Below are positions 1-8,733 of a stretch of 64,000 nt of DNA, in pieces (the stretch's first letter is position 1; each line of letters begins with the position of its first letter). The stretch comes from Austwickia chelonae NBRC 105200 (GTDB lineage: Bacteria > Actinomycetota > Actinomycetes > Actinomycetales > Dermatophilaceae): NCBI RefSeq assembly GCF_000298175.1, contig NZ_BAGZ01000022.1, positions 1-64,000 of the forward strand, given 5' to 3'. A program made the position numbers and the translations under genes. Below the pieces are notes generated by a model that did no database searches, had not been told where the DNA came from, and saw only the letters and a list, made by a program, of their open reading frames with translations.

Positions 1-104
1 GGGGCTTGATCTCGTCCCAGCTTTCCGGGTGTGGGATCAGCGTGGACGGGTAGGGCCGAGGACAACGGCTTGTCACAGCCAGACCCCGATCTCGAGGAGC
101 CCTG

Positions 105-974
105 ATGTCCGCGAAAGAGCGCGCAGACCTGTCCGCCGTGCCCGCCCAGCAGCAGGAATGGCCGGGCACGTTCAGCAAGCTGGACCCGCCGGCAGATCAC
201 GGCGAGACGACCTGGGAGCCCCGGGGCCGGTTGAAGGGCCGGCGCGCGCTGATCACCGGGGGTGACTCGGGGATCGGTCGTGCCGTGGCGATCTCTTTCG
301 CGAAGGAGGGCGCTTCGGTGGTGATCGCACATCTTCCGCAGGAGGAGGGCGACGCCGCGGAGACGGTCGCGCAGGTGGAGGCCGCAGGCGGGCGATGCTG
401 GGCGGTGCCTGGTGATCTGCGTACGCACGCGGCGAATGTGGAACTGGCCGAACGTGCGGTGCAGGCGATGGGTGGGGTGGACGTCCTCGTCTGCAATGCC
501 GCCTATCAGATGACCTACGACGGTCTGGAGAACTTCCCTCCGGAGCAGATCGAACGCACTTTCGCGACGAATGTGTTCTCCCCGTTCTGGTTGACGCAGG
601 CGCTGGTGGAGGAGCTTTCCGACGGCGGGTGTGTCCTGGTGACCACGTCGATCCAGGCGTATTCGCCCAGTGAGCACCTGCTGGATTACGCGGCGACGAA
701 GGCCGCTTTGAACAATCTGGTCGTGAACCTGGCGAGTGATCTGGGTGACAAGGGCATCCGGGTGAATGCGGTGGCGCCGGGGCCGATCTGGACGCCGTTG
801 ATCCCGGCGACGATGAGTGGGGAGAAGGTCGATTCCTTCGGCGCGGATACTCCGCTGGGGCGGGCCGGTCATCCGACGGAGGTCGCTGCGGCCTATGTCT
901 TCCTGGCGTCGGAGGAGGCGTCCTATGTTTCGGGCACGGTGTTGGGTGTGACCGGTGGGAAGCCGGTCTTCTGA
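105..974 (+). CDS. SDR-family NAD(P)-dependent oxidoreductase
   Basis: This encodes a 289-residue short-chain dehydrogenase of the long-N-terminus YhdF/YghA type. About 45 residues containing the sequence QQEWPGTFSKLDPP precede the Rossmann fold, as in the general-stress SDRs of that group. The nucleotide-binding glycine motif TGGDSGIG starts near residue 51, CNAAYQ replaces the usual NNAG, and the catalytic YAATK lies near residue 192 after a conserved serine. The ATG follows a GGAG ribosome site at the usual spacing. The reaction is presumably reduction of a small aldehyde, ketone or sugar, but the substrate cannot be read from the sequence. Its last 17 bases are repeated once just downstream. 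Confidence 0.9.
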   Translation: MSAKERADLSAVPAQQQEWPGTFSKLDPPADHGETTWEPRGRLKGRRALITGGDSGIGRAVAISFAKEGASVVIAHLPQEEGDAAETVAQVEAAGGRCWAVPGDLRTHAANVELAERAVQAMGGVDVLVCNAAYQMTYDGLENFPPEQIERTFATNVFSPFWLTQALVEELSDGGCVLVTTSIQAYSPSEHLLDYAATKAALNNLVVNLASDLGDKGIRVNAVAPGPIWTPLIPATMSGEKVDSFGADTPLGRAGHPTEVAAAYVFLASEEASYVSGTVLGVTGGKPVF

Positions 975-1323
975 GCGTCGCTGCGGCGCAGGTTCGACGT
1001 CGGGCGGCCTGGTCTTCTGAGCGTCGCGCCGGCGCTGATCTTCGGGCGGGTCTCGGCGTGTCCGTGCGGTCGGTGGCGTCCGGGGTGGGAGGTTGGTCGT
1101 CGTGTGGTCGGCTTTTTTCCGGTCGGCGTTCTTCGCGTGAGATGTGCGTCGAGGGTGCGCGGCCGGCTTCTTCCACGGGTGCACGCCCTGGTCGGTGACG
1201 ATCGGACGGCTGTTCCAGGGCGTGCACGCCGCCGTGCCGGGGCGGTTCTCGGTTCCTGGACGTCATTCGGCGCCACCCCCGGTTCTTCCCGACGGTGACG
1301 CCGACTGCTCGGAGATCCGCTGC
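975..1323. other. Intergenic stretch between convergent genes, no gene seen
   Basis: No credible coding region was found. Bases 964-980, which include the end of the preceding gene, reappear almost at once at 1011-1027. This is a small tandem duplication with a period of about 47 bp. A 13-bp perfect inverted repeat follows further on. Confidence 0.5.
1179..1227. terminator. Inverted repeat, possible bidirectional terminator
   Basis: GTGCACGCCCTGG at 1179-1191 is perfectly complementary to 1215-1227, with a 23-base loop. It sits between two genes that face each other. There is no T-tract, so termination is inferred from position only. Confidence 0.4.
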
Positions 1324-1842
1324 TCAGGCGGGGTGTCGGGCTGGTTGAGGGTTCTCCACGAGCTCGGCGAGTCGTTTCAGGGTGGCGGCCATGGCGGGGG
1401 CGAACCGGTCTGGGAAGGCCGGTTTCTCGATGGTCCAGTGGGCGTGCATCGCGGTGGACCAGTCGTAGGTTTCCCGGACGAGGGTGCCGTCGTCGAGGGT
1501 TTCGAGTTCGTAGCGCCAACGGTGTCCGCCGACGAAGGGTTTGCCCCGGAATTCGCCGGTGGTCGCCCAGGCGATGAGTCGGGGTTCCTCGAATTCGACG
1601 ACCTCGTTGATCGACCGGTAGGGGACGCGGCCCCATCGGCGCATCCCCATCGTGAACCGGGCTCCTGGGCTGAGCCGTCCGGGGCCGTGCGGTTCGCCGC
1701 TGACCATGTCGGAGCCGTCGATCAGGTGATGTTGGAAGGGGTCGGCGAGGACGTCGAAGATCGTCTGCCGGTCGGCATGGATGAGGCGTTCCACACTGCG
1801 TGACTGGAGACACCCGGCGGTGTGCGGCTGGGAGGTCGTCAT
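1324..1842 (-). CDS. SRPBCC-superfamily protein
   Basis: This is a 172-residue protein with the START/Bet v1-like helix-grip layout of polyketide cyclase/dehydrase and lipid-transport proteins. It shows an N-terminal strand with VERLIHADRQTIFDVLADP, a middle section carrying tryptophans and acidic residues (EEPRLIAWATTGEF), and a long C-terminal helix FAPAMAATLKRLAELVE. Such proteins bind a hydrophobic ligand. Nothing here fixes which one. It is convergent with the SDR gene and codirectional with the LysR gene upstream. Confidence 0.75.
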   Translation of the reverse strand: MTTSQPHTAGCLQSRSVERLIHADRQTIFDVLADPFQHHLIDGSDMVSGEPHGPGRLSPGARFTMGMRRWGRVPYRSINEVVEFEEPRLIAWATTGEFRGKPFVGGHRWRYELETLDDGTLVRETYDWSTAMHAHWTIEKPAFPDRFAPAMAATLKRLAELVENPQPARHPA

Positions 1843-1899
1843 GTGGCGACGCTACCCCTGTTTCCTGGAGGTTCGGCTGGAGGCGTCGATCGGATCCGG

Positions 1900-2820
1900 C
1901 TATGACTTGTCCGTGGGGGCTTCGGTGGCCTCTGTCAACGCCTGGACCAGGGCGTGTACGGCGGGGTTCTCGTCGGAGCTGAGCCGCCAGAGGGCTTCGA
2001 CGGTGCGGGTCGGCGCGGGGTGCACGGGCAGGGCGATGAGCCCGTCGGGCAGGGGCGGGCGGGCGATGCGGGGGACGAGTGCGATTCCGGCGCCGGCGAG
2101 GACCAGGGCGATCTGGGTGGAGAAGTCGTCGATGCGGTGGCCGACGTGGGGTTGGGATCCGCGGGCGAACAGGCGGCGGAACCAGTCGTGGCAGGCCGTC
2201 CCGGGCGGGCTGGTCACCCAGGTTTCTTCGCGGAGGTCGGCGGCCGACACCTGGGCGTGGCCGGCGAGTCGGTGCCCGGCGGGGACGATGACGTCGCCGA
2301 TGTCGGTGCACAGTTCCCGCAGGCAGGCCCGACGCAGGGGGCCGTCGGCACCGCGGACGGGCAGGGTCCGTGAGTCGTGGACGATGGCCAGGTCGGCGCC
2401 GCCGCTGGCCAGGACTGCCAGGGCTTCGGCAGGGTCGGCTTCGTCGATCCGCACGGTCAGGTCCGGGTGGTCGACGGCCAGGCGGGGCAGGGCGCGGGTG
2501 AGTAGGCCGCGGATGGCGGTGGAGAAGGCGACGACGTGCAGCGTCCCGGAGGCGTGCCGGGTACGGGCTCGTGCCGCGTGAGCTGCGCTCTCCAGGGCGG
2601 CGAAGACGTCGACGGATCGGGCGACGAGGGTCTCCCCGGCGGGGGTGAGGGCGACGCCGCGGCCGACCCGCACGAGGAGGGCGACGCCGATGCGGGCTTC
2701 CAGCCTTTTCAGTTTCTGGGAGACGGCGGAGGGGGTGAATCCGAGGATGTCGGCTGCGCCGGTGACCGACCCGGTTTCGGCGACCAGGGCGAGGGCTCTC
2801 AGCGAGGTGGGTTCGATCAC
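1900..2820 (-). CDS. LysR-family transcriptional regulator
   Basis: This is a 306-residue LysR protein. An N-terminal winged helix-turn-helix (AADILGFTPSAVSQKLKRLE, about residues 21-40) is followed by a type-2 periplasmic-binding-like effector domain. I place the start at the GTG at 2820, preceded closely by GGTGGG. The next in-frame start, a GTG at 2856, has no clear ribosome site. It is divergent from the dapA-type gene with an 83-bp gap, so it may control that gene and itself. The effector is unknown. Confidence 0.88.
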   Translation of the reverse strand: MIEPTSLRALALVAETGSVTGAADILGFTPSAVSQKLKRLEARIGVALLVRVGRGVALTPAGETLVARSVDVFAALESAAHAARARTRHASGTLHVVAFSTAIRGLLTRALPRLAVDHPDLTVRIDEADPAEALAVLASGGADLAIVHDSRTLPVRGADGPLRRACLRELCTDIGDVIVPAGHRLAGHAQVSAADLREETWVTSPPGTACHDWFRRLFARGSQPHVGHRIDDFSTQIALVLAGAGIALVPRIARPPLPDGLIALPVHPAPTRTVEALWRLSSDENPAVHALVQALTEATEAPTDKS

Positions 2821-2903
2821 CCCACCATTATGAAGCTCAGCTACCGAATACTGCACTGAATAAGTTGCTGGACTGGAATCTCAGGGTCGGAGATCATGAC
2901 CCC

Positions 2904-3815
2904 ATGACGCACACGCCCGCCCGCCCCTTCGGCTCCGTCCTCACCGCCATGGTCACCCCCATGCACCCCGACGGCTCCCTCGACCTCGAGGGCGCACGCG
3001 CCCTCGTCGACCACCTCCTCGCCACCGGCCACGATGGCATCGTCGTCAACGGCACCACCGGCGAATCGGCGACCCTCTCCGACGAGGAGAGCGTGCAGAT
3101 GATGGAACTCGTCGTCGACCAGGTGAACGGACGCGCCCAGGTCGTCGCCGGCGTCGGCTCCAATGACACCCGGCACGTCCTGGAGATGACCGAGCGCGCG
3201 CAGAATGCCGGGGTCGACGGTCTGCTGTTGGTTTCGCCGTACTACAACAAGCCGACCCAGCGTGGGCTGGTCGCGCACTGCCGGGCTGTGGCCGATGCGT
3301 CGCGGTTGCCCGTCATGTTGTACGACATCCCTGGTCGGACGGGTATCCCTTTCACTTCTGAGACCTTGCGGGAGTTGGCGTCGCATCCGCAGATCGTGGC
3401 GGTGAAGGATGCCAAGGGGGATCAGTGGGCGGCGACGGAGCTGATGGAGCAGACCGGTCTGGCCTGGTATTCGGGTTCGGACGAGGACAATCTGGCTTAT
3501 CTGGCTTTGGGCGCGGCCGGTGTGGTCAGTGTCGTCGGCCATGTGGCGGGGGGTCGTTATCGCGCTCTTGTCGAGGCGGTCGACGGTGGCGATCTGGCGG
3601 GGGCGCGGCGGATCCACCGGGAGCTGGTGCCTGCGGTGAATGCGATCATGCGCACCTCGCAGGGCGCCATCATGGCGAAGGCTGCTCTGGTCGAGTTGGG
3701 TGTCATCGAGCATGCCGCGGTGCGGATGCCTCTGGTCGAGTCCTCGGAGGCGGAGCTGACGGTTCTCCGCGAGGGCCTGGCGGCGTCGGGGCTGCTTGCT
3801 GCTGTGGAGTCCTGA
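2904..3815 (+). CDS. dapA: 4-hydroxy-tetrahydrodipicolinate synthase family aldolase
   Basis: This 303-residue protein is a Schiff-base aldolase of the DapA/NanA family. In lysine and diaminopimelate synthesis DapA condenses pyruvate with aspartate semialdehyde. The pyruvate-site GTTGES motif (about residues 45-50), YYNKP with the catalytic tyrosine, and the Schiff-base lysine in VAVKDAKGD are all present, and length is normal. I chose the ATG at 2904, where the alignment begins, over a TTG at 2865. The divergent LysR neighbour is unusual for housekeeping dapA, so this could be a second, catabolic paralogue. Codon third positions are C-rich up to about base 3200 and G/T-rich afterwards. Confidence 0.88.
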   Translation: MTHTPARPFGSVLTAMVTPMHPDGSLDLEGARALVDHLLATGHDGIVVNGTTGESATLSDEESVQMMELVVDQVNGRAQVVAGVGSNDTRHVLEMTERAQNAGVDGLLLVSPYYNKPTQRGLVAHCRAVADASRLPVMLYDIPGRTGIPFTSETLRELASHPQIVAVKDAKGDQWAATELMEQTGLAWYSGSDEDNLAYLALGAAGVVSVVGHVAGGRYRALVEAVDGGDLAGARRIHRELVPAVNAIMRTSQGAIMAKAALVELGVIEHAAVRMPLVESSEAELTVLREGLAASGLLAAVES

Positions 3816-3850
3816 GCGGGTTCGCGCGATCAGCTGGGTGGTGCCGCCGG

Positions 3851-4091
3851 TCAGGACCAGAGATCGGCGTTGTGCGTGGTGACCTTGGTGTAGTTGCCGG
3901 AGCTGGTTTCCGGCTGCGGCGCGCATCACCTTGAGTGAGGCACGCATTTGGCTGGCTCCGGCGGCCCATTCCTGCTGTGCTCGTGCTTGTGCGTCGGCTG
4001 CGGTGCCGTCCCAGATTCCCTGGAGTTTTTGGACGGCCGCGTCGAGGTCTTCGAGGGAGCTTTCGAGGTAACGCTCGAAGGTTTCCTCGTC
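3851..4091 (-). pseudogene. WXG100/ESAT-6-like protein remnant
   Basis: Reading the minus strand from about 4091 gives DEETFERYLESSLEDLDAAV, then LQGIWDG with the WXG turn, then two amphipathic helices. This is the hallmark of type VII secretion substrates and their toxin partners. The frame breaks near 3910, where one extra base changes the expected AAAETSSGNY to AAAGNQ. The following frame then reads GNYTKVTTHNADLWS and stops at 3851. An in-frame TAG lies at 4092-4094 before the conserved part, so the N-terminus is lost too. It faces the broken Rhs gene, as expected for a dead toxin locus. Confidence 0.72.
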
Positions 4092-4161
4092 CTAGCGGTG
4101 GTGCCTTGAGGGGGTGGGGTTGAGGGCGGGGGCTGTGGGTCGTGTGGAGGGGTGGGCTCAG

Positions 4162-4820
4162 GGCGAGGTTGATGTTGAATTTTTCGCGATTGTCGCGGAT
4201 CTGGCTGGTGGTCCGACCGAGCTGATTACTCCTGGGGGTGAGGTTGCTTGGACGCGGTCGACCAGGTTGTACGGGCAGCCCGTCGGGCCGGCAGCGACTG
4301 CTGGGTGTCCGTTGGGGCAGGTTCATGATGAGGACACTGGCTGGATCTACAACCTGCACCGTTATTACGACCCAGACATCGGCCGGTATGCCACTCCAGA
4401 CCCGGTAGGTATTACCGGCGGGGTTAATACCGCATAGCCCCGTTCTGAATCCGACTACGTGGGTTGATCCGTGGGGCCTGACACCGCAAGACTACAAAAC
4501 CAATAAAAATGCTTCCAGCATTAAGCAGATGATGCGGAAAGCCGGCCCTGGGGAAAGATTTGGACTTCCGAATCGAGGGAAAATACGGTCCGTTCCCCCC
4601 CCGGGAGGGGGGGAAGCCACATAAGTCCCTTCCGTGAGGAGATCGAAATGGGCATCTTGACCGTTTCGATAATGAATGGATTGCGGGTCCCTCGCGGACT
4701 AAAGGAGGGCCATTCGAGTGGGATATTGAACTCTCAGAGAAGCTGAAGAAAATAATTGAATATCTGTCTCGCGATGGCGCTCATGTGAATGTTTCATTGA
4801 AAGGAATCGTGACTCATTGA
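4162..4820 (+). pseudogene. Rhs/YD-repeat C-terminus fused to polymorphic toxin domain (broken)
   Basis: The first part, to about 4437, reads as the end of an Rhs core: [17 protein letters not shown], then the hallmark [18 protein letters not shown] frame break falls at the TAG at 4435-4437, after which NPTTWVDPWGLTP continues in another frame. A second shift occurs near 4560. The toxin domain then reads KYGPFPPREGGKPHKSL and EWDIELSEKLKKIIEYL, ending SLKGIVTH. TGA at 4635-4637 stands where a Trp is expected. The domain resembles polymorphic toxin type 17 (Ntox17), an assignment from memory of the motif. The final TGA overlaps the immunity-like gene start. Confidence 0.72.
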
Positions 4821-5098
4821 TGGTGGAGCCATTTAAATTTAATGAGATCATCATCACCAGTCGGAAAAATACTCCTCCTTCAGGGGCGGGTGGCCTCCCT
4901 TCTGGAATAGGTGTGGTTGTCGGTCGAGCTGAGGAGGATGGTGTCTGGTCTTATGCTGTTAGATATGGAGGAAGGGTCTACAGTGCTGATAGATCGGACC
5001 TGATACCTCTAGGGTATGTCATTGATAATATTTTCAGGCGAGGCGAGCGTGAAGATATACGTCAGCGAGCAGGGAGTCTCATTCGTAAGATCGTTTGA
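4820..5098 (+). CDS. Immunity-like protein paired with the Rhs toxin
   Basis: This intact 92-residue gene starts with an ATG inside the toxin stop (TGATG), the tight coupling typical of toxin-immunity pairs. The protein has the pattern G-G-V-G-R-x-E-D-G-V-W-S-Y-A-V followed by SDLIPLGYV, reminiscent of the Imm31-type immunity fold, then a basic helix. Base composition is visibly AT-richer than the surrounding genome, suggesting transfer. With the toxin dead, the gene may persist to protect against toxins of related strains. Family assignment is uncertain; a partner role for the toxin is well supported by position. Confidence 0.65.
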   Translation: MVEPFKFNEIIITSRKNTPPSGAGGLPSGIGVVVGRAEEDGVWSYAVRYGGRVYSADRSDLIPLGYVIDNIFRRGEREDIRQRAGSLIRKIV

Positions 5099-5280
5099 CG
5101 TATCTCCCGCGTTTTTATTGGCATAAGTCGATATTCGTCGCGGTCGAAGCACGTTTTGTTTGATTGCAAGTTTTCTTCATGGGGATAGCGGAGCGGATCT
5201 GGCTCCCGGTGAATGTCCCCCCCGGGGTTGTCTGAGTGGGGGCGAGGACTGCTCTTGTCGTTGAGGAGAAGTGGCGGGGC

Positions 5281-5346
5281 TAGGTGTGCATCTAGCGAGG
5301 GAGTGCTATTTATTTTATTCTGGCAAGGGGTTGTGATCCATTAATA
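5281..5346 (+). other. Possible remnant of a second toxin C-terminus
   Basis: Just before the second immunity-like copy the reading FILFWQGVVIH followed by a stop resembles the VSLKGIVTH stop that precedes the first. This suggests that a second toxin tail and immunity cassette once stood in tandem. The match is short, and bases 5100-5280 hold nothing recognisable. Confidence 0.3.
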
Positions 5347-5603
5347 ATGGAGCCGTTGAAGCTTTATGAAATTGTTGTCTCTGTCGATGTGGTTGTTCTG
5401 TCCTCCGGGCTGGGGGTGATCGTTGATCGTGTGGAGGAAAATGACGGGACCTGGGTATATGCAGTCGATTTCGCTAGGTCCGTGCATGCCGCCAGACAGT
5501 CGCAGCTTATTCCACTGGGAATGCTATCGATGAAATAGTTTTTAGCGGTAATGATGAGGATATTTGCCAGCGCATAGTGGACCTCATCCATAAGATCGAA
5601 TGA
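5347..5603 (+). pseudogene. Second immunity-like gene, one-base deletion
   Basis: This copy is related to the gene at 4820-5098: MEPLKLYEIVV matches MVEPFKFNEIII, GLGVIVDRVEENDGTWVYAV matches the VGRAEEDGVWSYAV region, and QLIPLG matches DLIPLG. The frame closes at 5536-5538 after 63 codons. Dropping back one base in the G-run near 5517-5520 restores NAIDEIVFSGNDEDICQRIV and a natural TGA at 5601-5603, parallel to the first copy. It is therefore a single-base deletion from intact, unless the short form is functional. Confidence 0.65.
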
Positions 5604-5870
5604 AGCGAAAACGGCAGCAGGTGGTCGGCTCCAGGGAGCAGCTGATGATCGGCATGCGAGAAGCGCAAGGGACGGGGAAAAGCGAGGAAGTCCGGCCCTC
5701 ACGCTCCCTCCCCGGCCCGGGATACCGATGAATCTGCTGCTGTTCAGTGCGTGTTCGCTCAGTTTGCGCCGGGCTCTGCCGAAAGGGGACCGTGCGCCCC
5801 GGACTGCCACCTCGGGCGCTCGTGGTCTGGGAACCCAGGGCCACCCCTACCGAGTTTCGCAGGAGCCCAG

Positions 5871-7532
5871 ATGTACCAATCATCCGTGCCGGAGGAGACA
5901 CAGGTCGGCGGACGGGGCCCCTCGTCTCACGGACGGCGGGTGGGTTTACGGACGAAGATCCTGTCGATCGGGCTGACCGGCGTGATCGTGGCGGCAGCCT
6001 TGACCATCCTGTCCATGTGGTCGCTCAATTCGATCGCCTCCACCACCAGCGAGCTCGAGAACTCCTACGAGACCAGGGCTCTGGTCGTCCGGGTCGACCA
6101 GCTGGTCTCCGAGCTGAACGGCCAACAGAACGCCTACGTGCTGAATATCCCCGCGCAGGGCGCTGCCGCGGTCGAGCCGAACAACGAATCCCGCAAGGCC
6201 TACCTGGACGCTATGACCGGGCTGAACGAACGGTTGAACTCTCTGCCGACCATGGTGCGCAGCGAGGACGGGCTGAAACAGGTCACCGAGATCCAGACCC
6301 AGGCGAAAGCCTTCAGCGCGAATGACGACAAGATCGTCGCCCTGGCGAAGGCCAACGGGGCGAACAGTTTCAAGGAAGCCTCGGAGCTGGCCACCACCGG
6401 GTCGGCCCAGTCGATGAAACCGTTGAGCGATGCCACGGCCAACCTGAACACCCTGGCGAAGAAACGGGTCGAGGACAGCCGGGCCAGCCTCGCCTCCGCA
6501 CGCAACATGGCGACCTACCTTTCCCTGGGCATGGTGTTGATCGCCGGTATCGTCCTGGTCTTCCTGTCCCTGCGGGTCAGCGGGGCCATCCTGGCCGCCG
6601 TCCGTAAGGTCCTGCAGAGCGTCCAAGCGATGGACGCCGGTGACCTGCGAGTGTCCGCCGACGTGGAAAGCGTCGACGAGATCGGCGACATGGCAAGAGC
6701 CCTGGACCAGAGCCGGGAATCGATGCGGAATGTGCTCCGCAGGGTCGGCGAGGCCTCGTCCACAGTGGCCGCTGCCAGCGAAGAGCTCACGGCCACCGCC
6801 GGTCAGATGAGGGCCTCCGCGACCTTGTCCTCCGAACGCGCCGGTGCCGCAGCCGGGTCGGCATCCGATGTGTCGACCAATGTGCAGACGGTCGCCGCCG
6901 GCACCGAGGAGATGACAGCGTCGATCCGGGAGATCTCGAAGAACACCACCGACGCGGCCGGGGTCGCGGCCAGCGCGGTACAGGTCGCCGACCGCACCAA
7001 TGCCACCGTCGCGAAGCTGGGCGATTCCAGCGTCGAGATCGGCAACGTCGTCAAGGTCATCACGACCATCGCGGAGCAGACGAACCTGCTGGCCCTGAAT
7101 GCCACCATCGAGGCGGCCCGCGCCGGCGAGGCCGGGAAGGGCTTCGCGGTCGTGGCGAACGAGGTGAAAGACCTCGCCCAAGAGACCGCAAAAGCGACAG
7201 AGGACATCTCCCACCGGGTCGAACAGATCCAGATCGACACCGAGGCCGCGGTCGCCGCGATCAGTGAGATCTCCTCCATCATTGCCCAGATCAACGACAC
7301 CCAGTCCACGATCGCCTCGGCGGTGGAGGAACAGACCGCCACCACCAACGAGATGAGCCGTAACGTCTCCGACGCGGCGGCCGGCGCCGGCCAGATCGCC
7401 GGCTACGTGGACGAGGTCTCCCAAGCAGCAGCCGACACCAACGGCGCCGTCGAGGACACCTCCGCCGCTGCCCAGGAACTGGCCTCACGATCACACGAGT
7501 TGCAGTCCTTGATCGGACGTTTCCAGTACTGA
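5871..7532 (+). CDS. Methyl-accepting chemotaxis protein
   Basis: This is a 553-residue transducer. TM1 lies at about residues 26-48, a four-helix-bundle ligand domain rich in Asn and Glu runs to about 220, and TM2 ([19 protein letters not shown]) is followed by a HAMP domain. The cytoplasmic coiled coil carries the CheA/CheW hairpin [18 protein letters not shown], then [15 protein letters not shown]. The ATG at 5871 has AGGAG upstream; the ORF can be extended to 5751 but that part is unlike the family. No che or flagellar genes are nearby, so it acts with components encoded elsewhere. The ligand is unknown. Confidence 0.95.
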   Translation: MYQSSVPEETQVGGRGPSSHGRRVGLRTKILSIGLTGVIVAAALTILSMWSLNSIASTTSELENSYETRALVVRVDQLVSELNGQQNAYVLNIPAQGAAAVEPNNESRKAYLDAMTGLNERLNSLPTMVRSEDGLKQVTEIQTQAKAFSANDDKIVALAKANGANSFKEASELATTGSAQSMKPLSDATANLNTLAKKRVEDSRASLASARNMATYLSLGMVLIAGIVLVFLSLRVSGAILAAVRKVLQSVQAMDAGDLRVSADVESVDEIGDMARALDQSRESMRNVLRRVGEASSTVAAASEELTATAGQMRASATLSSERAGAAAGSASDVSTNVQTVAAGTEEMTASIREISKNTTDAAGVAASAVQVADRTNATVAKLGDSSVEIGNVVKVITTIAEQTNLLALNATIEAARAGEAGKGFAVVANEVKDLAQETAKATEDISHRVEQIQIDTEAAVAAISEISSIIAQINDTQSTIASAVEEQTATTNEMSRNVSDAAAGAGQIAGYVDEVSQAAADTNGAVEDTSAAAQELASRSHELQSLIGRFQY

Positions 7533-7552
7533 CCCGCGGCGACGACGCCCGG

Positions 7553-7584
7553 TGGAGGAGGGGCGGCCCGACGGCCGCTCCTCC
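7553..7584. terminator. Hairpin terminator between convergent genes
   Basis: A GGAGGAG-rich arm pairs with GCTCCTCC across a GGCCcgacGGCC core. It lies between the chemotaxis gene and the MEMO-like gene, where both transcripts must end. Confidence 0.55.
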
Positions 7585-8400
7585 TCAGCCGTTCCCAGGA
7601 CGGAAGACGAACGAGGCATGCCCGGTGACCCGGTGCGGGTCGTCCCCGGTGTCCCCGGAATTGCCGGTGTCGAGCAGCTCCGGGATCAGACGGTGTTCCT
7701 GTACGGCGAGGAGGAGACCGTTGACAGCGGCAGCGCCGTCGGCCTGTTCGGCGGTGAGTGCGCCCCTTCCGTCGAGGATCTGCCCGATGGTGACCTCGTC
7801 GACGGCCCGGGCTTCTTCCTGGCGCAGCGACCGGGACAGCTCCGAACTGGCCACGACCAAGGTCTCCGGACCGCCCCAGAGAAGGTTGAGCGCGGAGGCG
7901 ACCTCGACGGGGGTGGCGCGCCCCACGGCGAGCGGGACCACGGTGAACTCGCCGAGCACTTCCTGCAGGAAGGGGAGCTGGACCTCCAGCGAGGTCTCCG
8001 CAAGATGAGGGCCGTCGTCGACGTGGACGACCTCGGGCATGGACGCGGTCAGGGCGCGGACGGCGTCCTGGTCGACGGGCACGTCACCGAGGGGGGTGGT
8101 GAACGTCGTCCAGGCGGGCAGGGTGATGCCTCGGGGCGGGTCCTGCCGGGCAGGGCCCAGGAGGACGACTCTCCGGACGGTGCCACGGGCGGTTTCGACG
8201 CGGGCGTAGGCGGCTGCCGATCCGTGGCCGCAATGGACGTAGGCGCTGTGCGCCACGAGGACGGCCTTCGGCGGAGGTTCGGGGTCGAGTGCCATATCGG
8301 CACGGCCCTCGGCGAGCTGCGATCTCATCAGATCGGTCAGCTCGCGTGCCTCTGCTGGATAGTGTCTGCCGGCTGCTACCGGCGGCCGGTTGGCGACCAT
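7585..8400 (-). CDS. MEMO1/AmmeMemoRadiSam system protein B-like
   Basis: This 271-residue protein follows the MEMO family from end to end: PVAAGRHYPAE, PPKAVLVAHSAYVHCG, LEVQLPFLQEVLGEF, VPLAVGRATPVEVASAL and LLDTGNSGDT. In the family a metal-like site is built from His and Asp/Cys residues. The His of HSAYV survives, but GPSH has become GPAR and SSDLSHY has become SSELSRS, so two usual ligands appear changed. The partner AMMECR1 and radical-SAM genes are not adjacent. It is probably a divergent or non-metal form. Family membership is secure and function unknown. Confidence 0.82.
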   Translation of the reverse strand: MVANRPPVAAGRHYPAEARELTDLMRSQLAEGRADMALDPEPPPKAVLVAHSAYVHCGHGSAAAYARVETARGTVRRVVLLGPARQDPPRGITLPAWTTFTTPLGDVPVDQDAVRALTASMPEVVHVDDGPHLAETSLEVQLPFLQEVLGEFTVVPLAVGRATPVEVASALNLLWGGPETLVVASSELSRSLRQEEARAVDEVTIGQILDGRGALTAEQADGAAAVNGLLLAVQEHRLIPELLDTGNSGDTGDDPHRVTGHASFVFRPGNG

Positions 8401-8733
8401 GAGACAACGCTACCCACAAATGAGTTGGGTCTTTTACGGGTATGCTGCCCCTGACATCCCAATGCGGCCTGACTCGGGGTTGGCGTGCGTGGGGAGAACC
8501 GGACGGTGTGGGTGAGCCGTGTCGAGCCTCCCGGCTCCGTGGCTATCGCGTGAACACAGCGTGATCCGCCTGTGACATGTCGATTTCTCCCGATATCGAC
8601 GACCTGGGCAGATGATCCTGTGATCGATACGTGACATCACAGTTGCGCAGCGAGCGCAACCACGGCCCTGGTCAGAGCGTCAGAGGGGGGACAGTATGTA
8701 TTACGAGACTGGTTCAAGGGCAAAGGAACCACT
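8401..8733. other. Divergent intergenic region, 333 bp
   Basis: The region separates the MEMO-like gene and the lipoprotein gene, so it should hold both promoters. A small perfect hairpin, GTTGCGC paired with GCGCAAC, lies at 8642-8660. No known riboswitch or operator could be assigned. Confidence 0.4.

Noticed and set aside
923-2311. Long minus-strand open frame across the SRPBCC and LysR genes
   Set aside because: It is Pro/Arg-rich and out of frame with two genes that have clear family motifs, so it is a composition artefact.
8642-8660. Hairpin in the lipoprotein leader considered as a riboswitch
   Set aside because: Only one short stem is visible, with no match to a known aptamer core.
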